Position numbers and translations under genes: made by a program
Part shown: piece by piece, positions 1-9,389 of the stretch
How the letters are laid out: every line of letters begins with the position of its first letter
Position numbering within the stretch: the stretch's first letter is position 1
The notes under the pieces: model-generated
What the model saw: only the letters and a program-made list of their open reading frames with translations
Databases searched by the model: none
Told to the model about the DNA's origin: nothing
Source of the DNA: Bacillota bacterium
GTDB taxonomy: Bacteria > Bacillota > Clostridia > Lachnospirales > Lachnospiraceae
Direction of reading: 5' to 3'
Assembly (NCBI GenBank): GCA_023423335.1
Contig: JAFAFU010000074.1
Span: 165,803-229,802, forward strand
Length of the DNA: 64,000 bases

Positions 1-1
1 G

Positions 2-202
2 ATTGTCTGCTTCGATTATGATAATACGGTTATTGAACAGATCAAGGAAGGTCTTGTATACGCAGCGATGGGACAGGATCCCTTCGGCCAGGGTCATGAC
101 CCGATCATTTCCCTCTACAATTACCTGGTTGCCGGCGAAGTTCCGGAATCCATATCCTATACCAGAACGGAAGTTATCGATATCAGAAGCGTAAACGATT
201 AA
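2..202 (+). CDS. C-terminal part of a sugar-binding (periplasmic-binding-protein-like) protein
   Basis: An open frame enters from the left edge and ends at TAA 200-202, giving the last 66 residues of a protein. It contains AAMGQDPFGQGHDPI followed by LYNYLV and YTRTEVIDI, the pattern at the C-terminus of LacI/ribose-type substrate-binding domains, where a Q-x-P-x-x-x-G segment lines the sugar pocket and the final strand returns to lobe I. It could be a free ABC binding protein or the sensory half of a regulator; the missing N-terminus prevents a decision. It is transcribed towards the mannan locus and is closed by the hairpin at 221-252. Confidence 0.6.
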   Translation: MVCFDYDNTVIEQIKEGLVYAAMGQDPFGQGHDPIISLYNYLVAGEVPESISYTRTEVIDIRSVND

Positions 203-220
203 TAGCGAAGCATAATAATA

Positions 221-258
221 ACCCCGGTCCTCGTGAGAATGTGGTCCGGGGTTTTCTT
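221..258 (+). terminator. Intrinsic terminator after the sugar-binding protein
   Basis: Arms accccggtcc (221-230) and ggtccggggt (243-252) pair with one internal mismatch and are followed by TTTTCTT. On the other strand the tail is TTATTATT, so the hairpin could also weakly end the mannan operon arriving from the right. Confidence 0.75.
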
Positions 259-275
259 ATCGGTTTTCTTCGGGA

Positions 276-611
276 TTATCGGTAATCATCTGCCTTACCG
301 GCATCCTTGATTCGGAGGACCAGCAGAATTAACAGACAGGCAGCCGCAAGCCCATAATAAAGCCCGGCTTCTTTCTTTTCTCCTGTCCCAGGCACTGCCG
401 CTTCCTTATCCGGAAGCTCCTGGCTGACCACGGTATCGCCGCCCTCGTCCGTATCCTCCGCCGGATCATCTCCGGCCTGCTCCGCGATATACTCATCTAT
501 ATTCTCTTTCACCGGCATCTGCGCCGCTGCCGCCTTACCATTTATGGCTGTCAGCAACAGGCAGCCCAATAAAAAACCACCGGATATCAGCCGCAATTTT
601 CTGTTAAACAT
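276..611 (-). CDS. Small secreted protein with a possible VPGTG wall-sorting signal
   Basis: The 111-residue product starts at an ATG with AAAGGAAG six bases upstream. It has an N-terminal signal-type helix (basic start, then FLLGCLLL), an acidic low-complexity middle rich in D, E and G, and a C-terminal end made of VPGTG (residues 73-77), a hydrophobic helix (about 84-99) and a short charged tail containing R100 and K102. That order matches a sortase sorting signal of the xPxTG type, although the first residue is V rather than L; a plain membrane anchor is the alternative. It lies 84 bases after the GH113 gene in the same direction and could be the last gene of the mannan operon. I recognise no enzyme domain. 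Confidence 0.6.
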   Translation of the reverse strand: MFNRKLRLISGGFLLGCLLLTAINGKAAAAQMPVKENIDEYIAEQAGDDPAEDTDEGGDTVVSQELPDKEAAVPGTGEKKEAGLYYGLAAACLLILLVLRIKDAGKADDYR

Positions 612-695
612 TCTTATCTTCCTTTCACAATCCTTAGTCCTATATACACAGACGATAACTCTACCAGAAAAGTTTCAAGGAATCAAGTGTTTTAT

Positions 696-1664
696 TTATT
701 TTTCGCCATACCAACTCTTAAGAACCGCTTCCGCCTTCTTAAGATGGATGTCAAAACCGGTATTAACCAATGCTTCCTCACGGGTATCATACAGTTCCGT
801 ACCCCAGTCCCACCAGAAGGCCCCTGCAAACCATTCCTTCCGGAAAAAGGCTGTCATGCAGGAATCATAGAAAGCAGCCTGTTCCTCCTCGCTCCAGGGC
901 AAATCCCCATGGGCAAAATCCCAGGGCATGGCAGAACACCCCTTTGCGCTCCTGCAACCGATCTCCATAAAGATAATCTGCTTTCCGAACTTTTTACTTA
1001 AGTATTCCAATTCCTCCCCGACAGTATTCCACATGGCGGCCATATCCTCCCCGGTATACCCCGGCGCTTTCCCGACAGGGTAATACGCACTGGTACCGAT
1101 ATAATCTACCGCATCAAACCAATGCACCTTATCTTCCCTGCCATGGTTTGTGTTATAAACAATGGGGCCGGTATAAACCGTTCTGATTCTTTGGATCAAT
1201 TCCCTCCAATGGCTTTCCTTACGCTCCGTTCCGCTCATTTCACAGCCGATGCAGAACATCTCACAGCCGCTATCCTGGGCTATTTCGGCATAATGACACA
1301 GAAAAGCGGTATAAAACTCAAACCATTGTCCCCAGTACTTATCCTTACCCAGCATATCCTGGTCGGGAAAATCAATTAAGGCCCGCCACATGCCGTCAGC
1401 GCAGTTGATAACCGGCTTTAAGCACACCTTGATCCCTCTGTCACGGGCACGCCGTATTGCAAACAGGATATCCTTATCTGCAATTGTGGACCGGTAATCA
1501 TAATAAATCTCCGTTGAGGAGAAGCCCTTCTGACAGACAGCAAAGGCCAGGCACATCCAATTAATTCCCAGATCAAAAAGCTTATCCTGGGACCGGATTG
1601 CCTTCTCCGTACGATAAGCGCCTCTTTTCGATCTCCAACCATAGGTGAAGCCTTTTATCCACAT
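696..1664 (-). CDS. Beta-mannanase / exo-oligomannosidase, GH113 family
   Basis: This 322-residue protein is a clan GH-A TIM barrel without signal peptide, so it should act in the cytoplasm on imported manno-oligosaccharides. The likely acid/base is E142 in FCIGCEMSG and the nucleophile E234 in IIFMEIGCRS, an arrangement typical of GH113. Aromatic residues near the C-terminus (FAGAFWWDWG) fit the sugar-binding end of the barrel. The start at 1664 was chosen because AGGGAG lies seven bases upstream; a longer frame to 1691 lacks a ribosome site. Its neighbours (GH27, esterase, GH130, GH26) make a mannan role very likely. GH113 members act as endo-mannanases or as reducing-end exo-oligomannosidases; the sequence alone does not say which. 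Confidence 0.82.
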   Translation of the reverse strand: MWIKGFTYGWRSKRGAYRTEKAIRSQDKLFDLGINWMCLAFAVCQKGFSSTEIYYDYRSTIADKDILFAIRRARDRGIKVCLKPVINCADGMWRALIDFPDQDMLGKDKYWGQWFEFYTAFLCHYAEIAQDSGCEMFCIGCEMSGTERKESHWRELIQRIRTVYTGPIVYNTNHGREDKVHWFDAVDYIGTSAYYPVGKAPGYTGEDMAAMWNTVGEELEYLSKKFGKQIIFMEIGCRSAKGCSAMPWDFAHGDLPWSEEEQAAFYDSCMTAFFRKEWFAGAFWWDWGTELYDTREEALVNTGFDIHLKKAEAVLKSWYGEK

Positions 1665-1723
1665 CTTTAATCTCCCTTCCGCCTTATCCAATTCGTTCCT
1701 GTCATGCTTCCCGCTTTCCTGCT

Positions 1724-2848
1724 TCAGGGAACCAGTTCCGCCCTGAAGATTTTACAATGATGGGGCTCCAGCCGCAGGGTTATATGTTCTTTGAATACTC
1801 CGGCATCCTCATGGGCCCAAAGATCCCGAAGCTTAAAACCAAAGCCGGAGGAAGACGGAAGCCCCATATCCCAAAGCTGCAGGGAACCTTCCCCGTTTGT
1901 ATCTCCCATGTTAAAAAATCCGATCCCATAGCTCCCATCCGACATCGGCTTGATATATATCTTAACCTCGCTGTTGTTCCACTGCTCCATGCTGTAGGCC
2001 TGACGTCCCTCCGGATCCTGGTTCAAAGCAATTACTTCTTTGTTCGTGAGTATTTCCTTCGTTTTCTCATTCATATTCCGGATATCGCAGCCGATCATCA
2101 GAGGTGAATTCATCATACACCACAGGGAGAAATGGGTCTTATATTCCTCATCGGTACAGCCTCCCAGGGCAACATTCCCCCTGCCATACATGCCCACAAC
2201 CAACATGTCGATATCATTGTAGCAGTACGGAGCGCTGTAGCACTCCTTATTCCATTGGCTTAAGGCCAGGCGTTTAATGGATTCCCAATTATCCTGGATG
2301 TCCCCGGTGGAACGGAACATATGGGCCCCCGTTGCGCGGATCCATTCATAGGAATTATCATTCCCCCAATTACAGGCAGAGAACAAAATCTCCCGGCCGC
2401 AATTTTTTAATGCCATTCCCATCCTTTTATACAGAATATGTCCGGGTATATTATGGGGTTTATAGCAATAATCGTATTTTAGGAAGTCCACGCCCCATTC
2501 CGCAAAGGTACTTGCATCGGTAAATTCATGCTCCAGGCTGGAGGGATGTCCTCCGCAGGTCATCGTTCCCGCACAGGAATACATTCCGAATTTCAGCCCC
2601 TTGGAATGGACATAATCCGCTATTGCCTTCATACCCCCGGGAAATTTGTTGTGATCCGGAACAAGATGACCGGATTTATCTCTCTTCTTTTCCGACCAGC
2701 AGTCATCAATGACCAGATATTCGTAACCGGCCTCCAGCAGCCCTAAATCGGACCAATGATCTGCCGTTTCCCTGATCAGCTCCTCTGATATCTGCCACCC
2801 GAAGGTATTCCAGGAATTCCAGCCCATCGGCGGTGTCTGTGCTAACAT
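1724..2848 (-). CDS. Alpha-galactosidase, GH27 family
   Basis: The 374-residue protein begins MLAQTPPMGWNSWN, the hallmark N-terminus of GH27. It continues with YLVIDDCW, FGMYSCAGTMTCGG, the nucleophile motif FLKYDYC (D126) and the acid/base motif RSTGDI (D183). It removes alpha-1,6-linked galactose from galactomannan oligosaccharides. No signal peptide is present, so it works after import. AAGGAGG lies six bases upstream of the ATG at 2848; the frame stays open further upstream but overlaps the previous gene and has no better start. The gap to the esterase gene is 29 bases, so the two are co-transcribed. Confidence 0.93.
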   Translation of the reverse strand: MLAQTPPMGWNSWNTFGWQISEELIRETADHWSDLGLLEAGYEYLVIDDCWSEKKRDKSGHLVPDHNKFPGGMKAIADYVHSKGLKFGMYSCAGTMTCGGHPSSLEHEFTDASTFAEWGVDFLKYDYCYKPHNIPGHILYKRMGMALKNCGREILFSACNWGNDNSYEWIRATGAHMFRSTGDIQDNWESIKRLALSQWNKECYSAPYCYNDIDMLVVGMYGRGNVALGGCTDEEYKTHFSLWCMMNSPLMIGCDIRNMNEKTKEILTNKEVIALNQDPEGRQAYSMEQWNNSEVKIYIKPMSDGSYGIGFFNMGDTNGEGSLQLWDMGLPSSSGFGFKLRDLWAHEDAGVFKEHITLRLEPHHCKIFRAELVP

Positions 2849-2877
2849 ATCTGCCTCCTTCCAGAAACAAATCCTAT

Positions 2878-4014
2878 CTATGCAGTTATGACACAAGCCA
2901 GATAAAATACCTTTTCTCCGGCTTCTTTTATAATCCTTACCTCCAGGATATGCTCTCCTTTTTGGCCGGAGGTCATGACATCCTGCAGATAGGGACAATC
3001 GCCCCAAGTCTCATTAAAATTGGCATCCAGAATTACCCCATGCTCTTCGTCCCCATCTACCACGGCTACCGCTATAGGAGCAGGATGAACGGCATATTTC
3101 CTATACTGGACCGCTAGAAAGGAACCGCTGAGCTTAAAGCGGATGGTATCTCCAAGGGAAGCAGCATACCATCCGCCCCGGAAGACATCAAGGCTTCCGG
3201 TTTTCAAAGCCCGATCCGCAGCAAAGCCAAACATACTGGGGGTAATATTTGCATTGTGATTGCGGACAGCTTTGAAAAACCGGTTAAGGGTCAGAGGTTT
3301 ACCCGGTATGGAATAAACACAGGCTGATTGATTCTGTTCAAGGAATTCCAGGTAGATGTTCTCCAGATGATTTATGATGACGCCTGCCACCAGCTCATGC
3401 CCCAGGTCATTGGGATGAAGATCATCCGGAGTGATCCGTTCCTTATTTATTCTGCCGCCTCCGATCTCTTCATAAATACTTTCCTTTAAGCTTACGATCG
3501 GAAGATCATAGTAGATACCAATCTGGTTATGGACTCTTTGGGCGTTATGCCCGTCACCATAAAATACATTATTAATCAGAAACAATGCGGGAGTATTACG
3601 GTACAGCAGAATTCTTCTGACCAATCCCTCAAAGGTCTCCTGAAAGAAATCATTATCCAAATCATTTACGGAAAATTCCGCAAATACTACGTCCGGATTC
3701 TGGCATAACAGATCCTCCTCCAGCCTGGCCACACCAAATTGCGAGGTAGTAGCCCCGACTCCGGCATTCTGATAATGAATCCGGCTCTTGGGGAATTTCT
3801 CCTTCCACCAGGAATAAACCAGATAAGCATAGCAGGTCTGCGGTGTGCCGGATAAGGAGCCTGCCGTAATGGAACCGCCGATAAAGCCTATCGTGACATC
3901 CTTCCCGGCAATCGCCTTATCCATCACTCCCAGAAAACGAGCCGTATTTCCGTGATGGATGATCCCCCGGTCATATGCTTTTTTCAGCTCTCCATGATCC
4001 AGCTTTCTCTCCAT
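2878..4014 (-). CDS. SGNH-type carbohydrate esterase, probable acetyl-mannan esterase
   Basis: The 378-residue product has an N-terminal SGNH hydrolase domain: block I GFIGGSITAG with Ser48, block II NAGVGAT with Gly, block III SVND with Asn117, and the catalytic dyad DDLHPND (Asp197/His200). A beta-rich C-terminal domain of about 110 residues follows (from about residue 265). SGNH first and beta-domain second resembles family CE17 from mannan-using gut Firmicutes, whereas CE2 has the reverse order. There is no signal peptide, fitting removal of 2-O/3-O/6-O-acetyl groups from imported oligosaccharides. I chose the ATG at 4014 (GGAG 11 bases upstream); an in-frame ATG at 4077 would overlap GH130 and has AGGAG only one base away. 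The exact CE family needs a profile search. Confidence 0.75.
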   Translation of the reverse strand: MERKLDHGELKKAYDRGIIHHGNTARFLGVMDKAIAGKDVTIGFIGGSITAGSLSGTPQTCYAYLVYSWWKEKFPKSRIHYQNAGVGATTSQFGVARLEEDLLCQNPDVVFAEFSVNDLDNDFFQETFEGLVRRILLYRNTPALFLINNVFYGDGHNAQRVHNQIGIYYDLPIVSLKESIYEEIGGGRINKERITPDDLHPNDLGHELVAGVIINHLENIYLEFLEQNQSACVYSIPGKPLTLNRFFKAVRNHNANITPSMFGFAADRALKTGSLDVFRGGWYAASLGDTIRFKLSGSFLAVQYRKYAVHPAPIAVAVVDGDEEHGVILDANFNETWGDCPYLQDVMTSGQKGEHILEVRIIKEAGEKVFYLACVITA

Positions 4015-4063
4015 AGCAATCCTGACTCCGTATCTTTCATAAACAAAATCAAAGGCTAAGGTA

Positions 4064-5086
4064 CTACATGATACCATACTCCTTATCATCACTATTTGCT
4101 CCATCATGCTCCTTGATAAACGTAACGATATCGTCAAGTGTTGTGAATGCCAATCCCACGTAGCTGTCTGCCGCGCCATAATAGATGGAAATTCTTCCCG
4201 TGGCCGCATCATTCAAGGTGGCGCAGGGGAATACCACATTGCCGACAAAGCCTCTCTCTTCATACCACTGCTCCGGAGTAAGGATAAAGCTGTCTGATCT
4301 GTATTTAACGATGGATGGATTGTCAATGTCCAGAATACAGGCCCCCATACTGTATACAAATCCGTTACAGGTTCCGATGACCCCATGGTAAAACAGCAGC
4401 CATCCCTCACTGGTTTCAATCGGTGCCGCGCCTCCGCCGATTTTTAAGGACTGCCACCATTGCTTAAAGCCTCTGGACATGACATGCCTGTGTTTTCCCC
4501 AATAGATCAGGTCCGGGCTTTCACTTAAGAACACATCCCCAAAGGGTGTATGCCCGCTGTCACTGGGCCTCGAAAGAAGCAGAAAATTATGATTGATTTT
4601 TTTCGGAAACAGTACGCCGTTCCTGTTGAAAGGAAGGAAGGGATTTTCTATGCGGACAAATTTTTTGAAATCCTTAGTTTTTGCCAGGCCCAATGCGGCT
4701 CCATAAAAATCGGTGCACCAGATTATATAATAGGTATCCTCTACCTTAACCAACCGGGGATCATATTCATACCGGGGGAGGAAGGGCTCTCCCTTTTCAT
4801 TCACGAAGGCAATTCTCTCCTTCTCATAGGTCCAATGGATACCATCCCTGCTATGGCCTAAATACAGATGGGGAACCCCGTCAATCTGCTCGGCACGAAA
4901 CACACCGATAAATTCGCCCTGATAGGGAACCACTGCACTGTTGAAAATTCTTGCTACCCCCGGTAATGGATTCCGGTCAATAATGGGATTTCCGGAATAC
5001 CTCCAGACAGGTCCGACTGCATTTGCAGGCCTCTCCTGCCAGGGTATGTTGGGCAAATTATCCGTAAACATTGTAATTCTGCTCAT
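4064..5086 (-). CDS. Beta-1,4-mannooligosaccharide phosphorylase, GH130
   Basis: At 340 residues this is a five-bladed beta-propeller enzyme of family GH130. The catalytic Asp is D109 in YEYDPRL, and the phosphate-binding region includes the SRPSDSGHTPFGD segment. The length and the short N-terminus suggest subfamily GH130_2, which phosphorolyses manno-oligosaccharides from the non-reducing end to mannose-1-phosphate, rather than GH130_1 mannosyl-glucose phosphorylase, which is longer. It is cytoplasmic. AAAGGAG lies eight bases from the start. Its product would need phosphomannomutase, not present in this window, before ManA. Subfamily assignment is inference. Confidence 0.88.
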   Translation of the reverse strand: MSRITMFTDNLPNIPWQERPANAVGPVWRYSGNPIIDRNPLPGVARIFNSAVVPYQGEFIGVFRAEQIDGVPHLYLGHSRDGIHWTYEKERIAFVNEKGEPFLPRYEYDPRLVKVEDTYYIIWCTDFYGAALGLAKTKDFKKFVRIENPFLPFNRNGVLFPKKINHNFLLLSRPSDSGHTPFGDVFLSESPDLIYWGKHRHVMSRGFKQWWQSLKIGGGAAPIETSEGWLLFYHGVIGTCNGFVYSMGACILDIDNPSIVKYRSDSFILTPEQWYEERGFVGNVVFPCATLNDAATGRISIYYGAADSYVGLAFTTLDDIVTFIKEHDGANSDDKEYGIM

Positions 5087-5142
5087 ATGGATTCTCCTTT
5101 ATGTTGATTTGAATGTAATTTGTTCCCATAGGCACTGTCCTG

Positions 5143-6738
5143 TCATTGACCATAGGTTTTTAAATCGGGCAATTCATCCAGAGTAATTACCTTTTCGTGA
5201 TGATAAACCTTGTATACCATATCCTCTTCCGTGTATTTCTCCGATAGAGTGTAGGTATTGTTCAAAGTAACGAACTCTCCTTCCCAGGTCCCGAAATATG
5301 CCCATTTTGCATTATCACGAAAGGCCAGGTCCGGATCAAACAGGCAGCCGTTCTCGGTCAAGGCAACCAGCTTCTTCGTCCCTTTCGTCCATTCCACCAG
5401 CTCATGAAATCTGGAAGCCTGAGCGGAATACACCCTTTCTCCGGGATAAATATCCGTGCCGACGATGTCCACATACTCATCTCCCGGATACCACTCCTCC
5501 TTCTGACCATTCCAAACCCAAATCAGATTATGGATGTCATGGTAGTTCGTCAAACGGTCATATAAAAGCCGGTATAATTCGATATACGCCTCCGGACCCG
5601 AGGCCCCCCACCAGAACCAGCCGCCGCTGGCCTCATGGAGAGGACGCCACAGAATCGGAATATCTGCCTCCTGTAATCTTTTTAATTGCACTGCGATTGC
5701 ATCAATATCCCGAAGCAGCAGGGCATACCCTTCCTGATCCTCCCCGTCCATAATCTTCTTCAGGTCAATTGTGGTTGCCTTCGTATAAAAGCCGCTCCAC
5801 CAGGGCTGACCGGAGGTATCGGGAAGGTATGGCTCCGGGGCATTCCAGTGCCAGCAGAAGGTAATAATTCCACCGGCTTCATCAAATTTAACGGCATATT
5901 CCACATCCCCTCCCGCGGAGCCATGGGCAACGCGGGAAGGTGTGTATTCAATAAAATCCAGACCCAGCATCGCCGGATATTTGCCCGTTAATTTATAGAT
6001 AGCCTTAAACTCGGCTCCATCAATTCCTCTGTCGCCGTACTGTCCGGATATCACATATTCACCATAGGTATCCTGAAGGTACCGCATCAGACTCTTTACC
6101 CGGGCACTTGCCTTCGGATCCACAGGCTCCGCAGAGATTTCATAGATGGTTTCATCCGGCGGCGGGGAGGCAGTCACCTTCAAGGCATCCAGATAGATCC
6201 ATCCCCAGCTCTTTGTCATGGTGATCCTATGCACTCCGGCAGTTAAGTACACCCGTTCCAGAACGGAATCGGTGAATGTGACCTCTTCCACCTTGGCCAC
6301 TCCGACATTCTCTCCATCCACCAGAACATTATTTTCCTTGTATCCGGAAAAACTGGCACTGATGAAATTAAGATCATAGGCTCCGCTGCCGGGAACTTCA
6401 ACCGTAAAGGTTACGGTATCCTCATTTCCTTCGATTCCGATCAGATATCCTGTTCCGGTATAGCCCTGCTTCTCGGACTCCGCCTTAACCCTGCCGGTTA
6501 TTTCCGCTTCTTCCGCTTCGATCAGCAGTTCAAATGCCGGATCATAGGAGCCTCCGTCAGGCTCTTCCTCTTCTGCTTCGGAGTCCTCTGAAGCTTCTGC
6601 TTTTACCGGGTCCTCTGCCTGCAAAGCCTTATCCTCCACAACCATATCATCTGCAGCCTTTTCCCTGCTGCAGCCCGGGAGAAACACTGCGGCAAAGAGC
6701 ATCAGGAATGCTAACCGCAAACATATTTTACGCATCAC
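5143..6738 (-). CDS. Cell-surface endo-beta-1,4-mannanase lipoprotein, CBM35-like + GH26
   Basis: The 531-residue protein has a lipoprotein signal ending in LPGC (Cys23), an acidic linker (about 30-62), a CBM35-like beta-sandwich (about 70-190, FELLIEAEEAE to IYLDALKV) and a GH26 catalytic domain (about 215-525). The acid/base is E369 in RPLHEASGGWFWWG and the nucleophile E462 in VALTENG. It is the only clearly secreted glycosidase of the locus and should make the first cuts in mannan at the cell surface. The GTG at 6738 is eight bases after AGGAGG and is preferred; the next codon is ATG (6735). It follows the solute-binding protein gene by 116 bases containing short direct repeats. Confidence 0.93.
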   Translation of the reverse strand: MMRKICLRLAFLMLFAAVFLPGCSREKAADDMVVEDKALQAEDPVKAEASEDSEAEEEEPDGGSYDPAFELLIEAEEAEITGRVKAESEKQGYTGTGYLIGIEGNEDTVTFTVEVPGSGAYDLNFISASFSGYKENNVLVDGENVGVAKVEEVTFTDSVLERVYLTAGVHRITMTKSWGWIYLDALKVTASPPPDETIYEISAEPVDPKASARVKSLMRYLQDTYGEYVISGQYGDRGIDGAEFKAIYKLTGKYPAMLGLDFIEYTPSRVAHGSAGGDVEYAVKFDEAGGIITFCWHWNAPEPYLPDTSGQPWWSGFYTKATTIDLKKIMDGEDQEGYALLLRDIDAIAVQLKRLQEADIPILWRPLHEASGGWFWWGASGPEAYIELYRLLYDRLTNYHDIHNLIWVWNGQKEEWYPGDEYVDIVGTDIYPGERVYSAQASRFHELVEWTKGTKKLVALTENGCLFDPDLAFRDNAKWAYFGTWEGEFVTLNNTYTLSEKYTEEDMVYKVYHHEKVITLDELPDLKTYGQ

Positions 6739-6750
6739 TTACAAGTCCTC

Positions 6751-6850
6751 CTTCGCAAGATAGGCTATTCCATAGCTTTTTTCGAATGAAAGCTCTACGC
6801 CCCCGATGTATGGCTTCGCAAGCTATTGCTTTCCAAGGGTTGCTTTCCAA
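6751..6850. repeat. Short direct repeats between binding-protein and GH26 genes
   Basis: TTGCTTTCCAA occurs at 6826-6836 and 6840-6850, and CTTCGCAAG at 6751-6759 and 6814-6822. I see no clean terminator here. The repeats could form weak alternative hairpins that tune GH26 expression relative to the binding protein, but this is speculative. Confidence 0.35.
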
Positions 6851-6854
6851 TCGG

Positions 6855-8321
6855 TTACTTATTGTAGAAATAATCCAGTGCATCCTGCAGCACAGGCTTT
6901 GCAGATTCAATTGCCTGCGCTACGGTCGTATCCTTGACAACAATGACCGGCCACCAAATCATATTGCTCATGCTGAAATAATCCCCTAAGTGGAACCAGA
7001 TATCCAGCTTCAGATTTATACCGGAGGCCAAAGCGATATCCACATCCTCCAGGGTCAGGAAGCTGGCTTCAAAGGCAGAAATATCATCCCTAAGCTCAGG
7101 GTCGCCCTTATGCCAGTTCAGGAACTCTTCGAATACCTGCAATACCTTGCCGGGCTCCTCTACGCCTACCGGAATGATATACCAGTTGCCTGCAACCGGA
7201 CTGTAGATGGCGCCGTCACCGCTGGGACCGGTGGGATACGGAACGACATGATATTCAAACGGCAATTCCGCACCTTCTGCGATTGCAGCCTTCTTTTCCT
7301 GGTCCAGGGACCAGGCCTGTGCGGTCCAGAACATTACCTTGCCGTCGGACCAGGCCAGCAGGTTATCATTCCAGTCATCCCCGTTCCAGGGTCTTGCCGA
7401 AAAATCCTTATTGTATAAGCGGTCAATGAATTCAAAGGATTCTCTAACCGCAGGAGAGCTTAAGCCTTCCGTCCGGGTTGCCGCAATATCACCGCCATTA
7501 TTCATTACCAAACCGTTGATCAAATCGCTGAAGATACCGCCGAAGCCATAGATATCGGTAGTTCCATCCGCATCGGTGTCCCTGGTGCCCGCCTTAGCCA
7601 GCTCTGCAAATTTATCCCATGTCCATTTGCCTTCTTTATACAAAGTCTGGGGATCTTCTAAACCCAGATCATTGATCATCGTCCCATTATAACCCAGGAA
7701 GATACCGTGCTGGGTCACGCCCTGCTCCGTGAAGAAATAGGTCCCTCCAAGGCCCTCCAAAGGCTTTACGATCTTCTGCTCCCCAAACAGATCGGAATAT
7801 GCCGGAGCAATTTTAGTCAGATCCTGGGCCAGGCCGTTCTGTACCGCGGGAATACCAAACTGAAGGTCCGTCAGATAGATATCGCATTCCGGTGTTCCGG
7901 CTGTAATGGAGGTGGTAATGCTGCTCCTGATACCATCCCAGCCGAAGTTAATAAACTGGATTTTACAGTTGTATTTCTCTTCAATTCTTCTTACATTATC
8001 GAGCTTCATCTGTGCCGTCTCCGTATTGGATACATTCGGGTCCGCAGAAATGTCCGTATGATCGCTGGTATAGAAATAATCCCACCAGAGACCGACCTTA
8101 ATTGTTCTTCCGCCGAAATCAAAGGCTTCATAGAGATCTGCCGGCTCCGGTGCAGGAGCTGATGTGGCTTCCGTATCCTCCTTTTGCGCGGCTTTTGTAG
8201 GTGTTATCTTTCCATCACCGCCGGTATCTTTGGCATCATTTCCGCCGCATGCCGTTAACGTGAACAGTAACATGGATACGCATAATAACAGCGCGATAAT
8301 TTTTTTGCTCGTCTTTTTCAT
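6855..8321 (-). CDS. Extracellular sugar-binding lipoprotein of a CUT1 ABC transporter
   Basis: The 488-residue protein carries a signal peptide ending LTACGG (lipidated Cys25) and a Thr/Ala/Pro-rich linker to about residue 60. The rest is a solute-binding family 1 fold, shown by the GTPECDIYLTDLQFG segment and the aromatic-rich LAWSDGKVMFWTAQAWSLDQ region. It should capture manno-oligosaccharides released by GH26. The permease pair 8385-10295 lies directly upstream in the operon. No ATP-binding subunit is encoded nearby, so a shared MsmK/UgpC-type ATPase elsewhere is presumably used. Ligand specificity is inferred from context only. Confidence 0.88.
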   Translation of the reverse strand: MKKTSKKIIALLLCVSMLLFTLTACGGNDAKDTGGDGKITPTKAAQKEDTEATSAPAPEPADLYEAFDFGGRTIKVGLWWDYFYTSDHTDISADPNVSNTETAQMKLDNVRRIEEKYNCKIQFINFGWDGIRSSITTSITAGTPECDIYLTDLQFGIPAVQNGLAQDLTKIAPAYSDLFGEQKIVKPLEGLGGTYFFTEQGVTQHGIFLGYNGTMINDLGLEDPQTLYKEGKWTWDKFAELAKAGTRDTDADGTTDIYGFGGIFSDLINGLVMNNGGDIAATRTEGLSSPAVRESFEFIDRLYNKDFSARPWNGDDWNDNLLAWSDGKVMFWTAQAWSLDQEKKAAIAEGAELPFEYHVVPYPTGPSGDGAIYSPVAGNWYIIPVGVEEPGKVLQVFEEFLNWHKGDPELRDDISAFEASFLTLEDVDIALASGINLKLDIWFHLGDYFSMSNMIWWPVIVVKDTTVAQAIESAKPVLQDALDYFYNK

Positions 8322-8384
8322 CGAGTCCCCTCCTAATTTATAAATTTTTTACTGATCCTTTATTTTAAGACGGTGTCACCGGTA

Positions 8385-9374
8385 CTAACCCACAATACCG
8401 CTGCGTTCCACACCCTCCATAAAATACTTCTGCAAAAACAGATAGATAAATAAAATCGGCAATATTACCAGTACTACTCCGGCATAAACATACAGCTGTG
8501 AAATCATCGGATCCCTCACCTTATCGACGAAGGATATTGTCGCCTGTATCGTGGACAGCCGGAAGGATATATTATGTCCCGAGGGCATGGAGAACAGGCT
8601 TACATAAAACATGTCATTATACTGCCAGACCAGGGAAAATACGGCTACTGTAAGGACCGCGGGCAGGGAATTGACCAGCATGATCCGAAAATAGGTATAA
8701 AACATTCCTGCCCCATCAATAAAGGCGGCTTCCTCAATCTCCTTGGGCAATCCCCGGAAGAACTGCCGGAAAATATAGATGAATAATCCGGATCTGAGTC
8801 CCGAACCAAAGACCGTCATCAGATACATCGGCGTCTCCTTGGACAGCAGATTTGCAGGCTTCCCGGTAATCAATCTGATGATGCCGAGAAAATCCCAATT
8901 TCTAAAGTGCTGGTAAACCGGTAGCATGATGGTATGGGCAGGCAATACGATGGTGACGATAACAAAAGCAAACAAAAGCTTCTTAAAGGGAAAATCAAAT
9001 CTCGCGAAGCCGTAACCGGCCATGGAGGCTATGAATATCTGGATCAGGGTAATCGTGGATACATAAAGCAGGGTAAAGCTCAGGGTCCTCCAATAATCCA
9101 GACGGAGGAAGGAAAGCCTGTAATTTTCCGTATTCGAATTTAAAGGAAATAAGAATACGGAGGGATTATATACATCCGCCGGGGAATAAAACGAGTTGCT
9201 GATGATGTTGACCACCGGTCCCAGAATGATATAGGAGATACCCGTCAGTATGATGAATTTAAAAACTGATAAGAGGAAGGCTTTTGACTTATGTATCACT
9301 CTGGATCTCTTATTGATGAATACGGTATCCGTGTTAAATTTCTTGAGCAGCAGCCCGATAGCAGCTATCTTCAA
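8385..9374 (-). CDS. Sugar ABC transporter permease, MalG/LacG-like (CUT1)
   Basis: The 329-residue membrane protein has about six transmembrane helices and the EAA loop EEAAFIDGAGMFYTYFRIMLVNSLPA that contacts the ATPase. It starts with TTG at 9372-9374, seven bases after GGAGG. The N-terminal extension of about 30 residues before the first helix is basic. It pairs with the MalF-like permease 9390-10295 (15 bases away) and the binding protein 6855-8321. Confidence 0.9.
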   Translation of the reverse strand: MKIAAIGLLLKKFNTDTVFINKRSRVIHKSKAFLLSVFKFIILTGISYIILGPVVNIISNSFYSPADVYNPSVFLFPLNSNTENYRLSFLRLDYWRTLSFTLLYVSTITLIQIFIASMAGYGFARFDFPFKKLLFAFVIVTIVLPAHTIMLPVYQHFRNWDFLGIIRLITGKPANLLSKETPMYLMTVFGSGLRSGLFIYIFRQFFRGLPKEIEEAAFIDGAGMFYTYFRIMLVNSLPAVLTVAVFSLVWQYNDMFYVSLFSMPSGHNISFRLSTIQATISFVDKVRDPMISQLYVYAGVVLVILPILFIYLFLQKYFMEGVERSGIVG

Positions 9375-9389
9375 GCTTCTTCCTCCTTT

